DNA of 64,000 nucleotides from positions 142,857-206,856 of the forward strand of contig NMRA01000525.1 of NCBI GenBank assembly GCA_002633005.1, in the 5' to 3' direction. Positions 1 through 12,500 of the stretch are shown in pieces. The DNA is from Phoronis australis (lineage: Eukaryota; Phoronida; Phoronidae). The position numbers and the translations under genes were made by a program. Each line of letters begins with the position of its first letter. Positions within the stretch are counted from its first letter, which is position 1. The notes beneath the pieces are model-generated. The model was not told where the DNA came from. It worked only from the letters and a program-made list of their open reading frames with translations, and searched no databases.

Positions 1-14
1 GAATTTGGATCAAA

Positions 15-409
15 ATGTGTGACGGGTCATTTGTAACTGCACATTTATTGTTATGCTTATTTAGTTGTTACTGTTCATTTATTCTTACGCTAATGTATTT
101 GTTCCAAATGCAACAAATCAAATCTTCACAGAACACCAAAATGTGTATTTCACCTTACACATACGTGTACATTACAGCTAAGTTCCAAATTAAATACGCT
201 GAATCCATAGTTGCCACAGAAAGAAAGAAACACACCCTTCTCTGAAGCCTGTCGCTAGCCAAGTGCCCGACACATACAGTCGCGCCCGCATGCCCACGTA
301 AAAAAGGCGCACCGAGACGCAACAAATACATTAACATAAGAATAAGTGAGGAATAGCAACTAAATAAGCATAACAATAAAAGTACAGTTACTAACGTCCC
401 GTCACATTA
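15..409. mobile_element. Foldback MITE with ~95 bp inverted repeats
   Basis: The first ~95 bases (15-112) and the last ~95 (312-409) are inverted copies of each other, roughly 80% identical by eye; both contain TTATGCTTATTTAGTTG and begin near ATGTG..ACGGG. The centre has no coding capacity. This is the structure of a non-autonomous DNA transposon. It lies downstream of the last visible TFCP2 exon, in the following intron. The superfamily is not assigned because no clear target-site duplication was found. Confidence 0.7.
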
Positions 410-454
410 ATGTGTACTGTGTAAGTATGACGTTAACACTGTCCAAGTACTTAC

Positions 455-545
455 TTAAACTGCAATGCGTTGTTCAGACGGATACCATCGGCAAGGCCAC
501 AAATCTGTATTAGATCGTCTCGTGTCAGCCTCAAGAGGTCAGCAC
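455..545 (-). CDS. TFCP2: TFCP2-like exon 10, SAM-like domain
   Basis: A 91 nt exon encodes [20 protein letters not shown] and [11 protein letters not shown], the second half of the SAM-like domain. The donor is GTAAGT. The remaining C-terminal exons must lie to the left of base 1. Confidence 0.93.
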
Positions 546-3500
546 CTGAAACAGCCATGTGAGTGACACTAAGACTTGAGTCAAAAACCAAGAGAATTTC
601 CCATCAGTTAATTTACTGTAACTGGAGTGTTCATCAAACTACAGAATTTACTGGATTGCACTGATGTTTATTTCAACAGGCAAAAATCTCGAAAGCAAGA
701 ATCTAAGGAGGAGGCCGAAATTGACCAGGTGGTACTGGAAAACAACGGTTCCGTCTTAAATGCGATTGCAGCCGTGTGGGACCGTTACGCCTGGAATGTT
801 CATATGCTGGTGAACATTTCCTTTCAGTCTATTCAGATAGAAAAAAGAGGAGCCTTTCATCAGTGCTGTCACCTAGTGAATGAAGTCTTCTCCCCAACAT
901 TATGACGTATGTCTCGTTACAGCTACTTTGACGTTGATTTCTGTGTGCACTCAGTCGTCACGAGCGGAATCCTGCCTTACTCAGTTGCAACAATGGGTAG
1001 TTATGCGTCAATTTGCTTAACTATATGTTGAGATACCAACTACTAAGCTAAATATGACCAAGCTTGGTCAAGCACAATGATACATCACCTAATTCTCCAA
1101 GCTTGAGTTTCCTTGCTCCCTAACTAACAACTGGTGGGTCTGCTTGAAGAAGACTACTGATTAGTAAGGTAAATCAAGCTTGTCACAAATCGTAAAAAAA
1201 TTCTCGGGCCAGTCCCCATGTCATCTACAGTGAATTCTAAGCTTGAAGCCTTGCTTCTTGGCAACCGTTGCTGTGCAAGCTTGAATACCACTACAGACCA
1301 GTAACATAACTCAAGCTGGTTATCTTTACCATATTCCAACACCTGGCAGGACTAGTTTCCTACCAACTGGCTATTGAAATGAACATTTCCAATGGCCTGT
1401 TTGCATACAGTAACGCAGCTCTTGTGGCGCTCAGGTGTACTACAACAGAGACGTCAACGACACTGCTAAGGTTATTCGAGCTTAGCATAGAACTTTCAAT
1501 AACATATGCCCAAAAAGCTTGAATAAGATTGACCGGGCTTGAATAATCTAACATGCTTTCAAGAGTTAGGAATTTCTCAGTTATGGTTATTCAAGCTTCA
1601 CAAATTTAGAGTCATATCTGATGATCATAGAATTATTACCAGAAAAATTCTGGAACACTCGGATATAGTTGGAGAACCTGTTTACATGGAGCCATGTGGA
1701 CACCTCCTGGGCTGAAGAGTCCGGAGTAACAGCCTGAAATGTGAACAGAGTCAAGTTACAAACATCATCTGGGGCCTGTTTTTTTGGAAACCTGCAAAAG
1801 TTGGCGGAAATAGGTCAAAGTTTCAAATTTTTGACCATGCAGTTGTTATGGGGACATCATCTAATTAAAAAAAATAATAAAATTCAAAAAATCTGTAATT
1901 CCTGGACCATCTGCTAAACTCTGTATTTGTATGGGGAAATGTTTCAGAGTGATTCATTTTAAACAGTTCCTCGGTAAAAATAGTACCAAATTGTTTAATC
2001 TAACAAACAGCTATCTGCCACGATTAGGTAGACGAAATAGTTCCTACCATTACATGTGTGGAGTTATCAAGACATTCCCTATTATCTAATTAAGTTTGAC
2101 CCTTGTGTAGGAATTCGAAGCTCTCCCATGTCCTTTAGCAAGACTCCGATACGTTCGTTCAGTAGCCTCCCTCACTGGGAGCAAATTTTCACAGCTTACA
2201 CAGAAATGAATTCTTTAGCATGTGCGCATACACAAACAAGATCACAAAGAAAAACAAAAAATCTTGAAAACATAGCGATGTGTAACCTAAATAAGGAGCC
2301 CATTACTCACCCCAGATAAAGATGTGGAGGGTACACTATGTGCACTATGTGCACTACTGTTGCTGACAGTTGGCGTCGGAGGTGCTGACCCAATCGAGCT
2401 GAGACTGCTCCCAGGACTGGGGCAGATGTTTCCGTTGTCTAGTAGCGCACTCTTCAGGTCACTGAATGAGTTCTGGTGATGAATGGCTTGGTCCAGTGGT
2501 AACTAGAGATGAAAAAGATGTGTTTTCTAGTTTCACAGTTTGCAGGGAAACATTTGTGCCAATGGAGATGGGACGACAGTATGCAGCCATGCAATATACA
2601 TGAATATGTGTGCCAACAGGATGATGACAGTATGCAGCCATGCAATGTACATGAATATGTGTGCCAACAGGATGACGACAGAATGCAGCGACGCAATGTA
2701 CATGAATATGTGTGCCAATAGGATGATGACAGTATGCAGCCATGCAATGTACATGAATATGTGTGCCAATAGGATGATGACAGTATGCAGCCATGCAATG
2801 TACATGAATATGTGCACGCATAATTAGGGTACCATAACAATAATACTTGGCCTATATCAGTACCATTAATGATGCATAGTCTCACTAAATTGTAAATATG
2901 CAAATGAAGTACTAATTTACGACCAAGCCCCGAGTCCTCCAGTGTGAAGGAAATTTTGCGAGAACCAGTTAAGATTACAATCTCTTACCCTAATGAAACA
3001 GTTTTTATTATTTGTTTATTATTTGTTTATTTCACAATAAAATAACGATTGTGTGACATCGGGAATTACTTGCCAAATAAGGGTTTTTTATACGTTCACA
3101 CTTGTTTTTAAGTGTGTCAGTTGTGGTGTTTTCTTTAAAACCTCAACTTATTTACCAATTCATTAGTTTCTTTTCCTGGTTATACTTGTACACACAGTTC
3201 TCCAGGAAGTCATTGAATATTCAGTTTTAATGAGACATGGCATCTTTAAGCAGTATCGGTATCAAAGCATGCAATACATTTCAGGAACATTTTGGCAAAT
3301 GGGCAACAGTGAAGTGTCACCCGCGTATCTGTAAGACATCCATAGGTGTCACTAGCTACCAGCAAGGTATATCGCACAATAGCCATATTCTAGACATCGG
3401 GACACCACCTGTTGGCCGTGTATTGTACTACACCCCATGTGTTAGAGACAGTACGCAGCTGAAGTGGTTAGAGGTAACATCGTGTTCTGGAGTGAAAAAC

Positions 3501-6500
3501 AACTTTGTTCATAGGCGCATTTAATTACCAGTCCAAAGATCCACTTGTTATGTTACAGCCAACAAAAACAGCAAGGTGGGGGATGAACTATTCAAAACCA
3601 TGTTTTGTTTCAAAAATCACATTCAGGGTTAAGAGAAACAGGGTAAAGTATAGCACCACACAGTTCAGTGGTTTAGGAGATAGCAGGGTAGCCTCCTTGG
3701 GGGCAAAAAGCAGTAATTTCTTCATACGGAAGGAATCATTTTTTCACTTTAAGACCACCTTCTATTTCAAAATAATTTTTTTCAAACAACTCCGATATCA
3801 TGTGGTAGATGCACAACTTATATATTCACAAAATGTCACTGATAATTGAAAGTCAGTTACAGTGGCAAGTCCAGGACACTTTTGGTCGAGGTATATTTCA
3901 TGCACTTGAAAACGGCAGTAGGTTACCCCATCTGCACACACAAAACGAATGACGTGTAGAGGAATCCTCCTTTGAATAGATGCACAAATGAGACCAAATG
4001 AACAACAGCAAGTGACCAAACTCAAGATTTGTTGATTTTGACGGAAATCGAGGTTTACTGCACCTTTAAAACCAACTGCCCATTCCTACCTCTGTCAAGA
4101 CGGTGCACTCATACGAAGGCTGAAACTTCTCCTTTTCCTGCGGAGACTTCTTCTCCATCTTCTCCCGGTCAGTCTTATGTTTCCTGTCAGCCCCTTTAGG
4201 CTGAGAACAAGAAACCCTTGTTATAACTGCACATTGTTAAAAGTTGCAAGAGTTCAACAAATAAGACGGTAGAAATTCTAATTGCATCTAAATTTACGTA
4301 TGATCCAAATCGAGGCAAATTCATGCCTTCAATCTGGATACAAAAAATCTCTAACGCTTCCTGACCTTATATCTGACAATTAATGTGGTAATATTAATGG
4401 AGCTTCCCCCCCCCCGGGAATGACACACTGGCAACCAAATACCAATGACCTCAATGTTTTCTTGGGAAATTCAAAACTGTCTACTTTCAATTACAAACCA
4501 TTCAAAACCAATCAAAACTGGAACAAATGAGGATTCTACAACTTTAATACACAATAACCCATCACAATACGGACACACCAGATAATTTCAAAAGAACATT
4601 CTAATGTGCAACTTCACGAAACTGACATATGAATACTTAAGAGCAACGGAACAAACAATTATCGTTCGCAACACCATTTAACACTTCCAAACAACAGTTC
4701 GATATTGTGGATTTTTAATAAATCAGAAGCATGGAAAAATGAACATTATTTTTTTAAAATTTTGTCAATTAAGAGCTCAACCTAAGACACATATAACTGC
4801 AACTGCAATGTCACAAGAATAGTCAGACAGAAGCAAAGTTCATGGCACAGGCGTACCAATCAGTCGCACAAAATTCTTCAACCTCTCCCCAATGCTCCCC
4901 AGCCAAAATAACCAGAAAACAAGCTTTCATCCAATAAAATTCTACATTTCTTTATTTTCTGCTCACGGCACTCTCCATATTTCACTTGACAGTTGCCCTT
5001 TCCAGTCCCATAATGAGCTTACAAGCACTATTTTCCCAATCAACTTTGATCTCGGTGTAACTGAGTGTTCTTTTCGTGAATTTTTCCAAAAAATAATAGT
5101 GCTTTTGATGTTTTTTGTAACTGACTCCAGTTGGCACACAACCAGACTGTCCTACCACTTTCGATGATTTTTTAAAAGACTAACAACAAGTGCCCTTGCA
5201 ACTGATCCAAACAATCCCACAACCAGACTGTCCTACCACTTTCGATGATTTTTTAAAAGACTAACAACAAGTGCCCTTGCAACTGATGCAAACAATCCCA
5301 CAACCAGACTGTCCTACCACTTTCGATGAATTTTTAAAAGACTAACAACAAGTGCCCTTCCAACTGATCCAAATAATCCCACAACCAGACTGTCCTACCA
5401 CTTTCGATGATTTTTTAAAAGACTAACAACAAGTGCCCTTGCAACTGATCCAAACAATCCCGCAACCAGACTGTCCTACCACTTTCGATGATTTTTTAAA
5501 AGACTAACAACAAGTGCCCTTGCAACTGATCCAAATGATCCCACAACCAGACTGTCACACCCAGGGGTTAATCCAGGATTTCAAAAAATGGATTTCTCAA
5601 TTTCCTAGGACTCCCAAGACCATTAACATGTGATAGTTTTTATGACCCCAAGTCAAATTGCTGTTACAGTTTGGCATGTTACCATGGAGACATGGTTCTG
5701 CAAAAAAAGGATTTTGTATCTTTCATTTTTAAACCAACTTCTTTATTCTGGACAGGCCAACGATTTCCCAGAGCTGCTGATGGCACCATGCTTATTTGCT
5801 TGCTTTATTTGGATGGCCAAATGCTCAACAGGTGTACTCACTATGGTTTCTAAATTTAAGTCAGTGTGTCCATTTGGACACCGTGGACACCATCTAGATG
5901 AAGGTCAGGTCCCACCATCTGCTCCTCCGTAGTTACACCACTCACCTTGAACACCTTCACTTGACAACCAGCACAGTGTAGCAGACGACGCTGAGACTCC
6001 TCATCCTCATTCGAGAACGTGTCGATTTGAATGCGGAACGGCACGCCTTTCTCACCGCCGTGCTTCTTGGGTGTAAACTCGGTGCTTATTGAGTTGATTT
6101 TGACGAACACACCTGTTTCCTTTGTCGGGTCCCAGAGGAACTCGAGACGATTGAGTTGGAAAGGCGGCAAGTGAATGTCAACCAGGCCGTAGGATAGTGG
6201 GATGTCTGTGAAGACACAAAGGCATGTGAATGTCAACCAGGCCGTAGGATAGTGGGATGTCTATGAAGACACAAAGGCAAGTGAATGTCGACCAGGCCGT
6301 AGGATAGTGGGATGTCTGTGAAGACACAAAGGCATGTGAATGTCGACCAGGCCGTAGGATAGTGGGATGTCTATGAAGACACAAAGGCATGTTAAACTTG
6401 CAATTTAAAAACAAGTTGACCAATATCTTCTTGTATCCACTCCTGTAATACGAAACAAAATTTTTTTGGCGATTTTTAGGTATTACACTTTTTCCCTCTG

Positions 6501-9500
6501 ACAAATTTGCTTCAGGACTTTCGCCAGAATTTTGATCCAGCTAAGAATATTTCGACAAAATCTTTGCACTTTTTGAAACCTAAATATAGCTTCATCCTAA
6601 AAACAGGTATAACACAGTATGAGGGGATTGCTTTTATTATAGGCAGAAAAGAAAGCAAAAAAATTCTTGTGTCACCCATTTGGTAGGACAGTAAAATGAT
6701 CTTGGTTCGAAACGATAAAATTTCAAGAATCTTGCATTAACACCAAAAGTAACCAATACAATAAGGTTGGAATAGGCCCTAATGTTATAGGTACATCCAC
6801 CCACACGTACATCTATTGATATTATGACAAACCTTCATGTAACTCAGTTTTGTTATTAGACTATCCTATGATTGACTTGTTTATGCTCAGGACAAAGCCA
6901 CGGACAACCCTTTTTTTATCAGACTTTCTGAAGACATGCCTGTTTATATTCCAGACAAGGCTGCGTATGAACGATTCTTTGTTATCAGTTTTAAGGATAT
7001 GCCTGTCGATATTACGGACAAGGCTATTAACCTGAGTGATAACTCATCGTTAGAAATCATGCAAAACATAAACACTAGTTTGGATGACATGAAAAAGCCA
7101 CCAATAAAGCATCTCTAACAGTGACGAATTCAAGCCGAGCTTCAATCAAGCCAAGATTTCCTCATTAGAGCTAAACACTCATCAATTGCAACATTTCGGA
7201 GAAAATGCATTGGACAACATGAACACATACACACACAAAAAAGGAATGTCTCGTTAACGGCCACACAGTGAAGAAACTGGTTTATACCTTAGAGTGTGTT
7301 TTATATTCCCATTTTGTGCAAAAATGAAGTTCATAACACTTGCACGAAAAACTTCAACAGAAGTCATTAGTACACACTTAACAAGTGAACTAACAATGAT
7401 GTCCATCAGTATTAACGAGCAGTTTTAATTACCAATATCGAGAATCCTTTCGCCTGGTCTGTATTGCTTCCATGAGTCTATCTTTTCATTTTCCATGTAT
7501 TGCAGTCGCCTGTCATGGAACGCTAGCTTTACTACGCTCTGCAAATGAAAGGAAACGGACACCGAATAATTTTTTTGCATCCACAAGCTGTAGAGAAAGA
7601 ACAAGTCAAGTCCCTCAGGTCCCTCGTTCACCAGAGGGGAAAGGTGCCTGTGATCCCCCCTCCCCATCGCCACTACTCATCAGCAATTCCCCAAGTGCTC
7701 AGTGTTTTGAAGAAGCGATTCTAACCTTGCAAGTAATTTTTTAATCATTGCACGGAAAGCGCTGGGGGCTGATGACGGGAATGTCGCGTGTTTTTAATTA
7801 TTTGTGTTTTTAATTATTTTTCACAGGGAATGAGGCTGATATTCAGCCCCAAAACCGAGGCACGTATCACCGACTAACTGAAAGGTCAAGTGGTGGAGCC
7901 CCCCCCCACCAGTAAGCCTTTTGTCATATCGTAATAAAACGAGTTACTTTAACAATACAATCTTTGCAAGACGATTTTTGGAAAAAATATTTAAATTTTC
8001 AGGCACTAAGAAATTTACTCAGAAATGTATAAATATGACTTACAGTAAAGTTTCCTAAAAACTCCAACAAAACTAATGTTAAAAACTGTCAGCTTTTCAT
8101 TTCTCAAACATTCTCTGTATTGCCGAAATTGTCAAAATTTCATTGTGCGTTTATTGATGACAAACGTACTATAAATAGTTTTCAATATTAATCAAGTAAA
8201 ATTGTTTTCTTGTTCACTTTTGCCGAAAATTTTCATAGAATACAACTAACTGTTCTGCCATTATTGTGTTCTAATTTGCTAGACAAAAAATACATTTAAT
8301 GGACCTCAACTTCAATTTCAAATTTACTCCATCTCTGCTAAAATCTTAGTCCTAGCTTAGTGAGTCATAAACAATTATTCAGCTTCACCAGAGGCTAATT
8401 ACCTTGTAGATCTTGCCCTGACAGTCTGAGAGGTCACCTAATTTCTTCACCTTTATCTCATATGATTGACCTGAACATAGCAAAAACATAGTACAGACAA
8501 CAAGCAAACATCTAGTGGTGCACTTCGAATGAATGAGATGGTTTAACACACCTTGTAGTGGCACACTTCTAATGTCTGAGACAGTTTAACATGCCAGAAA
8601 TGGCGCCTATGAGCTCAAACCCAGACGCGCCTTTAATAAAACAAGAGCAACATGGAGCGTTACACTGCACCAACGAATGCACTGCAAACCGTGTGCTTCT
8701 AGAGATGTTTATCATAAAAATGGCCACTAGATGGCGCAAAACGTCCAATCCATCTGAAAACGGAACATGCCATCACTTTTTAATAGAAAGCTATTTACCA
8801 AATTTCATAAAAATCTGTCAAGGAACTTCTGAGAAACAAGGGAAAACTGAAAAAAATGAAATTGCCACAAGGGGGCAAAGCGTCCACCTGAAAGTTGTCA
8901 TCGTCAATTGCTAGCTTCATACAAATACACTTACTAAGTTTAATATAAAGATCCTGCAGTGGGTTTAGGAGATACAGCTAACAGATATGGGTGCAAAACA
9001 AAACTACCACTAGGAGGTGCCACAGTATTCAAAGTCATCATTGTCAACTGCCCTCATCACTAAGAACATATACGCCAATTTTCAAAATCACCCTTAGAAT
9101 GGTTTGGTTGATAGAGAGGTGGACGCTAAAAAACAGACTTGAAAACACTAGGTGGTGCAAAATACCCCGAATCCATCCGAAAACAGCTGGATAGCGTCAC
9201 CTCACCAATAGGTGTCTATATTCCAAATTCTATGAAAATCCATTGAGGACCTTTGAAGATACAAAGGTAAATGCAAAAAACTAAAATTGCCACTAGGGGG
9301 CGCAACTGTAGTCGTCGTCATTCCTTATCAATATCATATAAATATACTTGCTACATTTAGTAAAAGATCCTGCAAACAGTTTAGGAGATACAGCCATGTG
9401 CGCAAAAAAAAAACTGCCACTAGGAGGCGCCACAGTACTCGAAGTCATCAGAAAATCATCGTCAGTCGTCCTCTTTACAGTAAGAACATATATGCCAATT

Positions 9501-12500
9501 TTCAAGATCATACCCAAAGCGGTTTGGTTGATAGACGGGCGGACGTCAAAAAACAGACTCAAAAACAGTTAAAATGGCCACTGGGTGGCGCAAAGTACCT
9601 TGAATCCATCCGAAAATGAGAGGATGGCACCACCTCACTAATAGATGCCTAACTGCCAAATTTTATGACAATCCGTTGAGGACCTCCTAAGATACAGAGG
9701 CAAGCGTAAAAACCTAAAATTGCCACTAGGGGGCACACTGGTAATCGGAGAGGTCCGAAATTTGTCGCCATCCGTTGTCAGCTTGATAGAAACACAGCTG
9801 CCAAATCTCATCAAGATCCTGTGAGGGGTTTAGGAGATACAGCTGCGGACGCCCAGACAGAGATGACGGCAATATGTGACCACAAATAAATATGTGGGCA
9901 CATAAAAAAGACACTAGTCGTGAGACTGGAGTATGCACACGTAATGTAATCTTAACCTAACCTCAATTTCTAAATAATGTCGTCAAGCTTCTTAACTCAC
10001 ACTCATGTCAAAAGTGCATTTTTATGTACAGAGTGCAGTAATCAACTTAATAGCAGCGCGCATTACTTAGCATGAGTAACTGCGACACATACGTAAAAAC
10101 TGTAATCCATTCTGCCACTTACAGCAAGACACCGCATTAAACAGGTCGAGCAAAGTTCAATTTCAAATGCATTATTGCAACAATGGCAAAATTTCATCAT
10201 GACAACTGCAAGGTTCGGCGTGCATATATGCCCACCAAGCACAAAAGTGTTCTCTCGGTACCTGTCACCAGAAAACAAGTTTTTACTTGGCCCAACTAAT
10301 TTCTTGGCTTTACGTTCCTGCCGGCAACCAAGTTTTACTGAAAAACCACACATTTTACTGTCCAGTGGCAACCTTGGGTGAACGATTACCTCAGTTAAAT
10401 TTGAACACATTCTCTGGTCAAAAAACAAAACTTCAAACCGGCATTAAGTAAAAGAGTAAACAGCAAATGTAGACACATAACGAATCACTTGACCTCATGT
10501 GATCTACAGGGCAAACATTAACAAAACATGAGCATATTGCTATAAATAAATCCATTTAGATGCCTTCTACAAAGTCTGACTGGAAGTTTGAGGACTGTTG
10601 TCCACTACAGCCTAGTGGACTAAAGTGTCTGCAAGGAATGGAGTCAATTTGGGGATAGAAATCTTTTTAGATTCAAGGTGATTATAAGCAATGTGACATG
10701 ACCTGTCCACCAGATGGAATATGAGAAACTATTAAAGCTTTCTCTTATTATCAACATAACTTTGTTGCATAACAAATGTCAAAAGGTTTCCATACTGAAA
10801 AGACTTTTTTTCGACTACAGCACTGAATACGGTTTCAGTCCGACAAAAACTTCCTGTCAGACCATTCCAGCTTTGTTCACACTTTTAACTGATTACATCC
10901 TGCAATGACCTGTCTGAATCCTGTCAATCAAGCCGCAGCCCACGTGTGCCTAGGCTAATTAGCTCACCTTGATTCAGGTAAGTCAAAGTCTCCTCATTCA
11001 GCTTGGTTGCAGGAGAAGTTGCTGCACCAAGGACAAACTGAAACCTGTAATTACAATTGTTAAAAGATATTTCATTACAAGACACTTTATTATAAGACAT
11101 TTTATTGCAAGATATTTTATCATAAGATATTTTATATCACTAAAAATGTCTTCTTGTGAATTTGCTGTATACAGTATGCTCTTTACTTAAGAACACAACA
11201 TGATAAATTAGTAGATTATTACAGACACCTTTCTGAAGAAAAATAAATGTAAATTTGAGTTCCTTATTACCACGGTTGCACTATACAGCTGTTATAAAGA
11301 TGTCAGTAAATCTCAAGCATTTTTTAATTAGCAAATTAATATATTTATTTACAACTTTTGAAAAGTATTAGTAATCAACATTTTTATCAGCGAGGAAAAT
11401 TGTTCTCTTACCCTTGATCAATGGAGTCTTGTTTGAACACAGGAAGTGCCAACAGAGCTTGGCTAAAAATAAAATATCTGAGAATAACCAGAAGCTAATG
11501 AGGCACAAGGTCTCCAAAATGTACAATTTGTAACCACTGAACAGCAATTAGCGACAAAATATGTACGTAGGTGTTCATTACACCATGCACTGCATAGAGA
11601 ATCACTGGTGACTCAATATTTACTTGGTATCGTTAATGTAAAAAAGGGCACGTTATCATCACTGAAATAGATTTAGAACAAGAAACTGGTATGTAGTATC
11701 TACCAGCTTGTATTTATAGTAGCATGAGTAAGACAACGACGCCACAACATCTATTGTTTCACAAGAGCCATTATTCAAAGCCTATGATGCCTCAATTCAG
11801 GGCCAAATATCCTCCTCTCCTTTGTCAATGTACCATTAATAGGGTCATGTGAACATGTCTTTCTTAGTAAAGATTAGACAAAAGAAAGGTAAATTGGTAG
11901 CAAAATAACAGTATAAAAATCAATGAAATATCGTTCGATATAAATGAAATCTCAAAAATGCTGTCGCAGCTTTGTAAATTATCATTTTGTCTTTTAAACA
12001 TATTTGAGATTTTTCTTGAAAAGCACAAAGTTCTATTTTGATAGCCTCTTAAAGAGGAACATTCAAAAAATAATTGCTAGCAGTCTTCTAGGACACTGCA
12101 CCATGCATACTACCTGAAATCCTACTCTTACTATCTGAAAGCATAACATCAATACAATCAGCCATTTGCGAGATACGATGTTCCAAAGTTAGCCAAATTT
12201 CGTCATTCTGAGGTTGTGTGTGACCTTGGTTTTTCTCTTTGTGATTACTATAAGGCCTTAACTTTTACTTTTACCCTTTTTGTATTTTACTTGTATCACA
12301 TATGTATGTATTTTACTCATACCGTATATGTATGTCTTTGGACCCACACAGAGGAATTGATCGCTTGAATCTTGGTGCGAAACACTTGAATAAATCCGAT
12401 GAGAATTTTTTTAAAACAGCATGATTGAAGCTCGAGTTATCCATTATAAAATGACACAGACAGGCATTAGGTTAAACATTGCTCACTTAAACATGCTACA

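Noticed and set aside
2454-2903. Overlapping long ORFs on both strands with repeated peptides such as [16 protein letters not shown]
   Set aside because: They are produced by a 51 bp tandem repeat whose length is divisible by 3. No start, splice or homology support, and the region is intronic.
5856-6236. 126-residue ORF starting [17 protein letters not shown] as a stand-alone gene
   Set aside because: It is exon 6 of the CP2 factor plus intron on both sides. The true exon is 5946-6205.
8723-9736. Evenly spaced motifs read as a CRISPR array
   Set aside because: The spacing sequences are themselves related repeats rather than unique spacers, and the genome is animal.
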